A stretch of DNA of 64,000 nt from Synergistaceae bacterium. GTDB lineage: Bacteria; Synergistota; Synergistia; Synergistales; Thermovirgaceae. The notes beneath the pieces were generated by a model. It did not search any database and was not told where the DNA came from. It saw only the letters and a program-made list of their open reading frames with translations. Both the position numbers and the translations under genes were made by a program. Below, piece by piece: positions 16,228-24,051 of this stretch. Location of the stretch: the NCBI GenBank assembly GCA_012729145.1, contig JAAYDT010000081.1:36006-100005 (forward strand). Reading direction: 5' to 3'. The first letter of the stretch is position 1. Every line of letters begins with the position of its first letter.

Positions 16228-17187
16228 ATGAAGTATGCCATTGTTTTTCCAGGCCAGGGCGCCCAGGAGGTTGGTATGGGCAGGGACCTCTTCGAAAGTT
16301 TCGTTCCCTCCAGGTCGGTCTTTGAGAGATCCGACGAGGCTCTGGGTTTCAGCCTGAGCAGGATCATCTTCGCGGGACCAGATGATGAACTGAAGAAGAC
16401 CGAATACGCCCAGCCCGCTATCCTGACAATGAGCATGGCCGTACACAGGTGCCTCGAAGAGGAAACGGGGGTGGAGTTCGCGCCCGAGTTCGTTGCCGGG
16501 CACAGTCTTGGAGAATACACCGCCCTGGTGGCCTCGGGGACCCTCTCCCTTGAGGACGGTGTAAGGCTTGTCCACCTCAGGGGCAAACTCATGCAGGAGG
16601 CTGTGCCCCTCGGTAAGGGTTCTATGGCGGCCATTATCGGGCTTGACAGGGAGTCGGTGATATCCATATGTGAAGAGGTATCATCTCTGGGGGTGTGTCA
16701 GGCGGCCAACTTCAATGCTCCAGGCCAGATAGTGATATCCGGAGAAAGGGAGGCTGTCGACAAAGCTGTCTCCATGTGCAAAGATGCAGGGGCCAAAAGG
16801 GCTCTCCCGCTGAAGGTCAGCGCCCCTTTCCATTGCAGTCTCATGCGGCCAGTAGCCGACAGGTTGAGAGAATCCTTTTCCCGGTGCAGCTGGAACAGGC
16901 CTAAATGGCCTCTGATAGCGAACGTTTCAGCAGGACTGGTGTCCGATGTGGAAAGCATCCAGGAAGCGCTCTTTCTCCAGACATTCATGCCTGTGCTATG
17001 GTCGGGGTCAATAGAATTAATGATATCCAGGGGAGTCAGGTCTTTCCTCGAGGTCGGACCTGGCAGCGTCCTTTCAGGCCTGATAAAGAGGATCTCGGCA
17101 GACTCCAGGTGCCTTTCGGTCAATGACCACGAAGGTATCAGAGAGGTGATTGATTTCCTTAAAGGAGGGCAATATGATGAATCCTGA
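16228..17187 (+). CDS. fabD: Malonyl-CoA:ACP transacylase
   Basis: 319 residues. FPGQGAQEVGMGRDL at the N-terminus, catalytic serine in GHSLGEYTALVASG (about residue 93), the histidine in SAPFHCSLM and the C-terminal EVGPGSVLSGL. It loads malonyl groups on ACP for the elongation cycle. GGAGG lies upstream of the ATG. It overlaps fabG by 14 bases. Confidence 0.96.
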   Translation: MKYAIVFPGQGAQEVGMGRDLFESFVPSRSVFERSDEALGFSLSRIIFAGPDDELKKTEYAQPAILTMSMAVHRCLEEETGVEFAPEFVAGHSLGEYTALVASGTLSLEDGVRLVHLRGKLMQEAVPLGKGSMAAIIGLDRESVISICEEVSSLGVCQAANFNAPGQIVISGEREAVDKAVSMCKDAGAKRALPLKVSAPFHCSLMRPVADRLRESFSRCSWNRPKWPLIANVSAGLVSDVESIQEALFLQTFMPVLWSGSIELMISRGVRSFLEVGPGSVLSGLIKRISADSRCLSVNDHEGIREVIDFLKGGQYDES

Positions 17188-17923
17188 TAGAAGGGTTGCC
17201 CTGGTGACCGGCTCCGGACGCGGAATTGGACGGGCAATAGCGCTGGAAATGGCAAATATCGGACACAGGGTGGCTGTGAACTACCGTTCTTCATCCTCGG
17301 CCGCCGAGAGCCTTGTTGCCGAGATCGGATCCTCGGGAGGTTCAGCTATGGCTTTCAAGGCCGACGTCTCCTCTGCGCCTGAGGTGGAGAGGCTCTTCTC
17401 CGAGACGGAAGCAGCTATGGGACCTGTTGATATACTTGTCAACAATGCCGGTATAACCAGGGACGGTCTGATCATGAGGATGAAAGATCCCGACTGGGAG
17501 GACGTTATCCGGACCAACCTTCTGTCGGTATTTCTTACCACCAGGCAGGCCGTCAGGAATATGGCGCGCTCCCGCTGGGGCCGAATAGTCAATATCAGTT
17601 CGGTGATAGGCATTATCGGCAATGCAGGTCAGGCCAATTACGCTGCCGCAAAGGCAGGGGTAATAGGGCTTACGAAGAGTACAGCAAGGGAGTTCGGCTC
17701 CAGGGGTATCACTGCCAATGCAGTAGCCCCGGGTTTTATCGAAACGGATATGACCGCAGTGCTTGACGAGAAGGTAAGGTCCCATATGGTCCTGCAGATC
17801 CCTGCAGGAAGACCGGGTCGTCCGGAAGATGTGGCAGCGGTGGTAAGGTTCCTTGTATCTGAAGAAGCTTCTTATGTCACAGGCCAGGTAATAGCCGTTG
17901 ATGGCGGAATGACCATGGCCTGA
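17174..17923 (+). CDS. fabG: 3-oxoacyl-ACP reductase
   Basis: 249 residues from ATG 17174 (a second ATG at 17177 is equally possible); AAAGGAGG lies at 17161-17168. SDR features: TGSGRGIG (NADP-binding), NNAG, catalytic serine in NISSVIG, YAAAKAG with Tyr and Lys, and the C-terminal VTGQVIAVDGGM. It reduces 3-oxoacyl-ACP. An upstream in-frame start at 17150 is inside fabD and unlikely. Confidence 0.95.
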   Translation: MMNPDRRVALVTGSGRGIGRAIALEMANIGHRVAVNYRSSSSAAESLVAEIGSSGGSAMAFKADVSSAPEVERLFSETEAAMGPVDILVNNAGITRDGLIMRMKDPDWEDVIRTNLLSVFLTTRQAVRNMARSRWGRIVNISSVIGIIGNAGQANYAAAKAGVIGLTKSTAREFGSRGITANAVAPGFIETDMTAVLDEKVRSHMVLQIPAGRPGRPEDVAAVVRFLVSEEASYVTGQVIAVDGGMTMA

Positions 17924-17960
17924 TCCATGAAAAGAGTTTTTCGGGAAGGAGGTGAAGGAG

Positions 17961-18212
17961 ATGAAGATGGAAGAGATCACATCAAGACTCAAGGAGATAG
18001 TGATGGACAGGCTGGATGTCGAAGAGGATCAGATCAAACCGGAGGCCTCCTTTGTGGAGGATCTCGGAGCCGATTCTCTTGATATCGTCGAGCTGATCAT
18101 GGGGATCGAGGAAGAGTTCGATATCGAGATACCCGACGAGGACGCGGAGAAACTCACCAATGTCGGCGAAGCAATGGATTACATCAAGGGCAAACTGGGT
18201 GTTGAAGAGTAA
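17961..18212 (+). CDS. acpP: Acyl carrier protein
   Basis: 83 residues from ATG 17961, preceded by GGAAGGAGGTG, the strongest ribosome binding site in the operon. The phosphopantetheine site is [10 protein letters not shown], with the serine about residue 39. The protein is very acidic, as usual for ACP. A GTG at 17952 overlaps the ribosome binding site. A long hairpin follows the gene. Confidence 0.97.
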   Translation: MKMEEITSRLKEIVMDRLDVEEDQIKPEASFVEDLGADSLDIVELIMGIEEEFDIEIPDEDAEKLTNVGEAMDYIKGKLGVEE

Positions 18213-18226
18213 ACGAGAGAATAACA

Positions 18227-18261
18227 AGGGGTTTATGCGGGGAAAACCCGCATAAACCCCT
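18227..18261 (+). other. Perfect 15-bp hairpin between acpP and fabF, no T-tail
   Basis: Arms 18227-18241 and 18247-18261 are perfect inverted copies around the loop GAAAA. The sequence after it is AAACTCCG, so it is not a standard intrinsic terminator. It could protect the 3' end of a processed acpP transcript, which needs much higher expression than its neighbours, or cause partial termination. The remaining 18262-18318 holds only the fabF ribosome binding site. Confidence 0.6.
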
Positions 18262-18318
18262 AAACTCCGTTACCCGCTTCCCCAGCCGGGACAACGGGAA
18301 CAGAAGGAGTGACACGAT

Positions 18319-19560
18319 TTGAGAAGGGTTGTCATTACAGGGATGGGCGTAGTCTCCCCCATCGCCAATGGAAGGGAAGAATACTGGAGGTCACTGAAAG
18401 AGGGGAGGAACGGCGTCGGCAGCATTACCCTTTTCGACCCTGCCGATTACTCCGTCCGTATCGCCGCAGAAGTTCTGGATTTCGATCCGGAGAACTGGAT
18501 GGAACGCAAGGAGGCAAGGAGGGCCGACCGGGTCATCCAGTTCGCTGTCGCTGCCTCCGATATGGCGGTCAGTGATGCCTCTCTGGATGTGGACAGCCTG
18601 GATCCAGATAGATTCGGAGTTTTTATCGGGAGTGGCGAAGGCGGCATCTCAACCATGTACGAAGGGATGAAGGTTCTTCTGGAGAAAGGGCCTTCCAGGG
18701 TGGGGCCTTTCTGCGTTCCCATGATGTTGAGCAACATGCCAGCCGCCTACGTGGCCATACGATTCGGAGCGAGAGGGCCTAACATCTGTGTCGTGACGGC
18801 CTGTGCCACTGCCACACATACCATGGGAGAGGCGTTCCATACGATCGTAAGGGATGACGCTGATATAATACTTGCCGGTGGGACCGAAGCGGCCATTACT
18901 CCTGTTGCTGTCGCGGGCTTTGCAGCCATGAAGGCCCTTTCGACGAGGAACGACGATCCTCTCCATGCTTCGAGGCCTTTTGATGCAGACAGGGACGGCT
19001 TCGTTATGGGCGAAGGGGCGGGAGTTCTTGTCTTTGAAGAACTGGAGCATGCCAAAAGGAGAGGGGCCAGGATCTTTGCGGAAGTCAAAGGTTTCGGTTC
19101 CACTTGCGATGCATATCACATCACTGCTCCCGACCCGGAAGGGAACGGTCCCGCAAAAGCAATGCTTCAGGCCGTTAACAAGGCCGGGTGGGAACTTGAT
19201 GAGGTGGACCTTATCAACGCCCACGGTACATCGACCAGCCTGAACGATACCATGGAGTCCTCGGCGATCAACAGGGCTTTCGGAGAGCATGCCGGAAAGA
19301 CCCTCGTCCATTCCACCAAATCAATGATCGGACATACCCTTGGAGCTGCAGGGGCGCTGGAGTCCATCGCCGCTATTCAGGCCATAGTAGAGGGGGTTGT
19401 TCACCCCACTGCCAACTGTGTCAATCCAGATCCGGAATGTCCCATAAACGTTGTACCGGACGGGAAACCTATCCAAAGGGAGGTCTCCAGGGTCCTCGTC
19501 AACAACTTTGGTTTTGGAGGCCATAACGGGGTTGCAGCGATTGAGAAGTACAGAGGTTAA
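18319..19560 (+). CDS. fabF: 3-oxoacyl-ACP synthase II
   Basis: 413 residues from TTG 18319, with AGAAGGAGTG upstream. RRVVITGMGVVSPI opens the protein; the catalytic cysteine lies in VVTACATATHTMGEA, the histidines in NAHGTSTSLND and SMIGHTLGAAGALE, and NNFGFGGHN is near the end. It carries out the chain-elongating Claisen condensation. It is separated from acpP by about 105 bases with a hairpin, while rnc starts one base after its stop. Confidence 0.96.
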   Translation: MRRVVITGMGVVSPIANGREEYWRSLKEGRNGVGSITLFDPADYSVRIAAEVLDFDPENWMERKEARRADRVIQFAVAASDMAVSDASLDVDSLDPDRFGVFIGSGEGGISTMYEGMKVLLEKGPSRVGPFCVPMMLSNMPAAYVAIRFGARGPNICVVTACATATHTMGEAFHTIVRDDADIILAGGTEAAITPVAVAGFAAMKALSTRNDDPLHASRPFDADRDGFVMGEGAGVLVFEELEHAKRRGARIFAEVKGFGSTCDAYHITAPDPEGNGPAKAMLQAVNKAGWELDEVDLINAHGTSTSLNDTMESSAINRAFGEHAGKTLVHSTKSMIGHTLGAAGALESIAAIQAIVEGVVHPTANCVNPDPECPINVVPDGKPIQREVSRVLVNNFGFGGHNGVAAIEKYRG

Positions 19561-19561
19561 A

Positions 19562-20281
19562 GTGGGCAGATCCTCCAGGACCAGGTCGAGGACCGAAGAC
19601 AACCATAGCCCGGAGGTGCTTGAAAAGCTTCTGGCTTATAGATTCAGGGACGGACAGTTGCTGCTGGAAGCTCTGACCCACGCATCCTTTTCCAACGAGA
19701 ACGGCCTCGGTTACTGCAACGAGAGACTGGAATTCCTGGGAGATGCCGTTCTAGAGCTCTGTGTGTCGGAGATACTCTACAAAAGATTCCCGGAAGCGAC
19801 CGAAGGGGAACTATCTGCGAGAAGAGCATCGATCGTTTGTGAGGATACCCTGAGCGCCTGGGCGATCAAGGTAGGGATACCCTCCTTCCTGAGATTGGGC
19901 AGGGGGCTTTGTATGAGCGGCGGTCGCGAACAGCCCGTATTAAGCGCTGACGCGGCTGAAGCAGTGTTCGGAGCAGTGTTTATCGATGGAGGGTTTGAAG
20001 CGGCCCGAAGTGTGATAGAGCAGTTCCTGCTGAATTTCGTAGAACTTGAGGCCCCGGTTCCAAGGAATCCCAAAGCCGATCTTCAGGAGCTCATGGAGAA
20101 AAGGGGACTTGGAAAGCCTGACTACGAAGTTACTGAGCAGGTCGGTCCTCCTCACGCACCTGTCTTCAGGGTTAAAGTGACGAGCCTGGGAGAGATCCTT
20201 GGCACCGGGAACGGGAGGACCATCAGGGAGGCTGAAAGGAAGGCTGCTGAAAAGGCCCTGGAACAACTCTGCAGAAAATAA
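19562..20281 (+). CDS. rnc: Ribonuclease III
   Basis: 239 residues from GTG 19562, preceded by AGAGG in the last codons of fabF. The signature NERLEFLGDAVLELCVSE (catalytic Glu and Asp) is present, with a second acidic site in DAAEAVFGAVFIDGG, and a C-terminal double-stranded-RNA-binding domain from about residue 165 (PKADLQELMEKRGLGKPDY ... AERKAAEKALEQL). RNase III processes rRNA precursors and cleaves long hairpins. Its linkage to acpP-fabF is common. Its stop codon lies inside the 24-base palindrome at 20277-20300. Confidence 0.96.
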   Translation: MGRSSRTRSRTEDNHSPEVLEKLLAYRFRDGQLLLEALTHASFSNENGLGYCNERLEFLGDAVLELCVSEILYKRFPEATEGELSARRASIVCEDTLSAWAIKVGIPSFLRLGRGLCMSGGREQPVLSADAAEAVFGAVFIDGGFEAARSVIEQFLLNFVELEAPVPRNPKADLQELMEKRGLGKPDYEVTEQVGPPHAPVFRVKVTSLGEILGTGNGRTIREAERKAAEKALEQLCRK

Positions 20282-20300
20282 TGCAACCGGTTGCATTATT
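20277..20300. promoter_or_regulatory. 24-bp perfect palindrome at the rnc/pyrR boundary
   Basis: AATAATGCAACC and GGTTGCATTATT are exact inverted copies with no spacer, overlapping the rnc stop codon and the -35 region of the putative pyrR promoter. The core TGCAACCGGTTGCA has the shape of LacI-family operators, with central CpG-type symmetry (CCGG). The palindrome is certain; the operator role is inferred. Confidence 0.6.
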
Positions 20301-20318
20301 CCCCCTCTCTGATAAAAT
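20291..20318 (+). promoter_or_regulatory. Possible pyr operon promoter
   Basis: TTGCAT (20291-20296), 16-base spacer, TAAAAT (20313-20318). The -35 is a weak match (3 of 6) and coincides with the right arm of the palindrome. A start near 20325 would give a leader of about 120 bases containing the attenuator. Confidence 0.4.
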
Positions 20319-20391
20319 CCTCTTGAGGGGATGGGTGCCTGAAAATGAGAGATATGGTCCTTAAAGGCGAGCTTAACAGGAAATTTAAAGA

Positions 20392-20428
20392 GGGTTGCGG
20401 GTCCCCAACGGGGTCTGCGCCCTTTTTT
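20392..20428 (+). promoter_or_regulatory. Attenuator terminator in the pyrR leader
   Basis: An imperfect hairpin (GGG 20392-20394 with CCC 20420-20422, GC 20397-20398 with GC 20417-20418, and CCCC 20403-20406 with GGGG 20410-20413) is followed by TTTTTT (20423-20428), 20 bases before pyrR. In Bacillus, PyrR bound to UMP exposes such a terminator. A sequence loosely like the PyrR-binding loop, GGTCCTTAAAGGCG (20357-20370), lies upstream. The terminator is clear; the binding loop is tentative. Confidence 0.65.
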
Positions 20429-20447
20429 GTATGAAGGAGGTGGTCTC

Positions 20448-20996
20448 ATGCTGAAAGAGAAAGCGAAAGTGATGAATGAACAGGACATGGAGAGGGCCCT
20501 CAAGAGGATGTCCCACGAGATCCTTGAAAGGAACAGGGGCCTGAGGGACATGATCCTGGTGGGTATCCAGAGAAGGGGAGTCTACCTTGTCAACCGACTG
20601 AGGGATATCTTCGTTGGACTGGAATCCCTGAAGGTTCCGACAGGGGTCCTGGATATCACACTCTACAGGGACGACCTGACCCTCCTGCATGACCAGCCGG
20701 TGGTCCACAGCACGGCCATACCAGAGGACGTGAACGCCCGAAGGATACTTCTCGTGGACGATGTGCTCTACACGGGACGCACGATCAGGGCCGCCCTGGA
20801 TGCATTGATGGATCTTGGGCGACCCTCCTGGGTGCAGCTTGCGGTCCTTATAGACAGGGGGCATCGGGAACTGCCCATCCATCCCGATTATGTGGGTCGG
20901 AGCGTGCCAACATCAAGGAGTGAGGTCGTGGAGGTCCGGGTAAAGGAGCTGGACGGAACCGACGAGGTCGTTATATGCGAGAGGGAGGGGTTCTGA
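20448..20996 (+). CDS. pyrR: Pyrimidine operon attenuation protein / uracil phosphoribosyltransferase PyrR
   Basis: 182 residues from ATG 20448, with AAGGAGGTGG upstream; an ATG-like start at 20427 includes that site. The PRPP-binding motif ILLVDDVLYTGRTIRAALDAL and the N-terminal KRMSHEILERN and GIQRRGVYL match PyrR. It senses UMP and promotes termination in the leader, and also has weak uracil phosphoribosyltransferase activity. As first gene of pyrR-B-C-K-D-F-E it should control the entire pathway. Confidence 0.94.
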   Translation: MLKEKAKVMNEQDMERALKRMSHEILERNRGLRDMILVGIQRRGVYLVNRLRDIFVGLESLKVPTGVLDITLYRDDLTLLHDQPVVHSTAIPEDVNARRILLVDDVLYTGRTIRAALDALMDLGRPSWVQLAVLIDRGHRELPIHPDYVGRSVPTSRSEVVEVRVKELDGTDEVVICEREGF

Positions 20997-20999
20997 CGA

Positions 21000-21929
21000 A
21001 TGGAGTGGAGACATCGTCACGTTCTTGACCTTGACTCCTGGGACAGGTCAGAGCTCCAGCACATCCTTGAACAGACCCGGTCAATGGACGAACTTCTTGA
21101 CAGGCCTATCAAGAAAGTCCCTGCCCTCAGGGGGAAACTGGTGGTTAACCTTTTCTTCGAGCCGTCAACAAGGACCAGGGTCTCCTTTGAGTTGGCGGAA
21201 AAATTCCTAAGCGCCGATGTGGTCAACTGGACTGCCTCCGGATCGAGCACTGGCAAGGGGGAGACCCTCAGGGATACTGCCTGGACCCTGGAAGCCATGG
21301 GAGCCGACGCGGTGGTAGTAAGGCACGGTGCAGTGGGCGCTGCGGATTACCTTGCGAGAAAAATGAGGAAGAGCGTTGTCTTTAACGGTGGTGACGGTGC
21401 ACACGCGCATCCGACACAGGCCCTTCTCGATCTTTACACGGCATGGAAGAGGCTGGGAGATCTCAATGGCCGCAAACTGGCCATGATCGGTGATGTCCTC
21501 CATAGCCGTGTGGCCAGGAGCGATATTATCGCTTTCAGCAGAATGGGGGTAAAGGTCGAACTATCAGGTCCCCCGACCCTGATGCCCCGTGCACCAGAGG
21601 CCATGGGGGCCATTTTCCGCAAGGACCCGCATGATGCCGTAAGGGATGCCGACATTATCTATCTGCTGAGGATACAGCGTGAGAGGCAGGAAGAGGGAAT
21701 GTTCCCCTCTCTGGATGAATATCACCAGTTCTTTGGTGCCGACAGCAGGCTCATGGAGTCGGCCAGCCCAGACGCCCTGGTGATGCATCCGGGTCCCATA
21801 AACCGGAGAGTGGAGATCTCAAGCGAGGTGGCAGACGGGCCGCAAAGCATGATCCTGGGCCAGGTACGGAGCGGCGTTGCACTAAGGATGGCCCTTCTCT
21901 TTGTATGTCTTGGAGGTGTAAGACAGTGA
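21000..21929 (+). CDS. pyrB: Aspartate carbamoyltransferase catalytic subunit
   Basis: 309 residues. The carbamoyl phosphate signature FFEPSTRTRVSFELA (about residues 51-65), the HPTQALLDLYT motif and HPGPINR near the end are complete. It makes carbamoyl aspartate, the committed step of pyrimidine synthesis. No pyrI regulatory subunit gene follows, so feedback control is probably transcriptional through PyrR. It starts three bases after pyrR. Confidence 0.97.
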   Translation: MEWRHRHVLDLDSWDRSELQHILEQTRSMDELLDRPIKKVPALRGKLVVNLFFEPSTRTRVSFELAEKFLSADVVNWTASGSSTGKGETLRDTAWTLEAMGADAVVVRHGAVGAADYLARKMRKSVVFNGGDGAHAHPTQALLDLYTAWKRLGDLNGRKLAMIGDVLHSRVARSDIIAFSRMGVKVELSGPPTLMPRAPEAMGAIFRKDPHDAVRDADIIYLLRIQRERQEEGMFPSLDEYHQFFGADSRLMESASPDALVMHPGPINRRVEISSEVADGPQSMILGQVRSGVALRMALLFVCLGGVRQ

Positions 21930-23251
21930 AGATCCTTCTCCGCAACGCCATTCTTTTCGACGGGGTCAGTCTTTCCGGGAAAGAAACGGACGTCTCTATC
22001 GACGGCAGCCTTATCGAAGCCATTGGAGACGCTGACCTCGGGCGGGATTTTGACGTCATTCACGACCTTTCCGGGAAGATCCTCTGCCCTGGTTTTATCG
22101 ACCTTCACTGTCATCTCAGGGATCCCGGTCAGGAGTGGAGAGAGGATCTGTCTTCAGGTTCCTCGGCCGGGGCAGCTGGAGGTTTCACAACCCTTGTCTG
22201 CATGCCCAATACGGATCCTCCGCTGGACAGCCCAGCCCTGGTAAGTTATGTCCTGGAAAAGAGCGGAAGGTCCCCCGGTTCGAGGATCCTGCCTGCAGGA
22301 TGCGTCAGCAGGGAGAGAAAGGGCAAGGTTCTGGCCGAGATGGGCAAGATGGCCAAGGCTGGTGCTGTTATCTTCACCGATGACGGAAACCCCGTGAGCG
22401 ATACTGGACTCCTCAGACTTGCCCTCCAGTACAGCTCCTGGCTGGGCGTCAGGCTTATGGAGCATCCAGAGGAGAAGTCTCTGACCAAAGATGCACAGGT
22501 CAACGAGGGTATCTGTTCCTCCTTCTCGGGGCTCAAGGGGTGGCCATCGTCGGCGGAGGCCTCAGACATTTCCAGGGGCGTCTCTCTCTGCAGGGATACA
22601 GGGGTCCCCATTCACTTCACCCACGTCAGCGCGGAGGATTCTCTCCGTGTCCTCAGGGAGGCGAAAGCATCGAAGTTGCCCGTTACATTCGACGTTACCC
22701 CCCACCACCTCTGTCTTTCTGAAGAGAATGTCATCGAGGGAGGGTATGACAGTGTCTTCAAGGTCAATCCCCCCCTCAGGTCTCGCAGGGACAGGGATGC
22801 CCTGTGGGAAGCCCTCGCGGAAGGCACCGTCGATGCTATTGCGACGGACCATGCTCCCTGGCACATTGACGAGAAGGACCTGCCCTTCCAGGAGGCCTCT
22901 TTCGGGATAGCATCCCTGGAATGTGCCGTGGCTGCAGTTCTTACAGAATGGGAAGAACGGGGTAGACCCTGTTCCATGGGGAGGCTGCTTGGGCTCTTCA
23001 CCTCCGGTCCTGCATCCATACTTCCAGGAGTGTGGGGTGGAGCAGGGGCAGGGCGTATCGAGGTGGGTCTGACAGCCGATCTTACCGTTCTGGACCCCGA
23101 ACTCGAACAGATCGTCAATGTGGAGAAGTGGAAGAGCAAGGCCAGGCTGACCCCCTGGAATGGGAAACGGCTTAAGGGGTGGCCTGTGATGACAATGGTC
23201 GGAGGGAGAACTGTTCATCCCGTCGAGGAGACGGACAGGGGGTTGAGCTAG
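21926..23251 (+). CDS. pyrC: Dihydroorotase
   Basis: 441 residues from GTG 21926, preceded by GGAGGTG inside pyrB. Metal-binding DLHCHLRDPG (about residues 58-67), HFTHVSAEDSL, TPHHL and ATDHAPW motifs of the class I amidohydrolase dihydroorotases are present. Zn-dependent cyclisation of carbamoyl aspartate. An ATG at 21905 would add seven residues inside pyrB and is less likely. It overlaps pyrB by four bases and pyrK by one. Confidence 0.95.
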   Translation: MKILLRNAILFDGVSLSGKETDVSIDGSLIEAIGDADLGRDFDVIHDLSGKILCPGFIDLHCHLRDPGQEWREDLSSGSSAGAAGGFTTLVCMPNTDPPLDSPALVSYVLEKSGRSPGSRILPAGCVSRERKGKVLAEMGKMAKAGAVIFTDDGNPVSDTGLLRLALQYSSWLGVRLMEHPEEKSLTKDAQVNEGICSSFSGLKGWPSSAEASDISRGVSLCRDTGVPIHFTHVSAEDSLRVLREAKASKLPVTFDVTPHHLCLSEENVIEGGYDSVFKVNPPLRSRRDRDALWEALAEGTVDAIATDHAPWHIDEKDLPFQEASFGIASLECAVAAVLTEWEERGRPCSMGRLLGLFTSGPASILPGVWGGAGAGRIEVGLTADLTVLDPELEQIVNVEKWKSKARLTPWNGKRLKGWPVMTMVGGRTVHPVEETDRGLS

Positions 23252-24051
23252 TGGATCGTTCCGTGGCTCCCATGAAAGGACCGCCGGCTGACAGGAGAGG
23301 GTCTCTCTTCTTCTCCCGGTCTCTTGGAGACCACTGTGTTCATATGGGGGTAGAACTCGAGGGTCTGACTCCAAAGGCGATACCTGGTCAGTTCTTCCTG
23401 ATCAGGGAGAGAGGGGTTCTTGACCCTCTTCTTGGACGTCCCCTTGCCCTGGTGGCATCAAAAGGTAACGTCCTTGAATTCCTCTTCAGGATCTCCGGAA
23501 GGGGTACAGCCCGTCTGGCTTCGCTTCCTCCGGGCGCCGCCCTTGAATTGAGGGGGCCTTGCGGGAACGGATTTCCTGAACCTGTCGGGGATGAACTTGT
23601 TCTGGTAGCCGGTACGCTCGGGATCGCGCCCTTCATCGGCATTTCCTCCTTCTCTTCAGAAAAGGTCCGTATCACTGCGGTACTGGGAGTTCCAGGAAAG
23701 GGCTGGGAGAAATTCGTAGAATGGTGTTTGGAGAGGTTTCCGGGGATCCGGATCAACTCCGATGACGGCTCCATTGGAAGGCATGGAGATCCTGTGGAGG
23801 ACACTCTCTCCTTTGTCGGACAGGGGCACGAGGTCTGGGGGTGCGGACCGGAAGCCATGCTGCGAGGGCTGGGCAGGGTTCATGAAAAGGGGTGCGAAAA
23901 ACTCCTTGTCAGCCTGGAAAAGAGAATGGCCTGCGGGACCGGAGGATGCCTGGGTTGTTCAATCAGGACTGGCTCGGGAATGAAAAGGGTCTGTGTTGAC
24001 GGTCCCGTCTTTGAATGGCGCGAGGTCTTCGGTGGCGCTCATGGAAAGTAG
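23251..24051 (+). CDS. pyrK: Dihydroorotate dehydrogenase B, electron transfer subunit PyrK
   Basis: 266 residues from GTG 23251, which shares one base with the pyrC stop. The FAD-binding barrel has DPLLGRPLALV, the NAD domain has VLVAGTLGIAPFIG, and the C-terminal [2Fe-2S] motif reads MACGTGGCLGCSIRTG...VCVDGPVF with four cysteines in the PyrK pattern. With PyrD it transfers electrons from dihydroorotate to NAD+. Overlaps pyrD by 11 bases. Confidence 0.93.
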   Translation: MDRSVAPMKGPPADRRGSLFFSRSLGDHCVHMGVELEGLTPKAIPGQFFLIRERGVLDPLLGRPLALVASKGNVLEFLFRISGRGTARLASLPPGAALELRGPCGNGFPEPVGDELVLVAGTLGIAPFIGISSFSSEKVRITAVLGVPGKGWEKFVEWCLERFPGIRINSDDGSIGRHGDPVEDTLSFVGQGHEVWGCGPEAMLRGLGRVHEKGCEKLLVSLEKRMACGTGGCLGCSIRTGSGMKRVCVDGPVFEWREVFGGAHGK

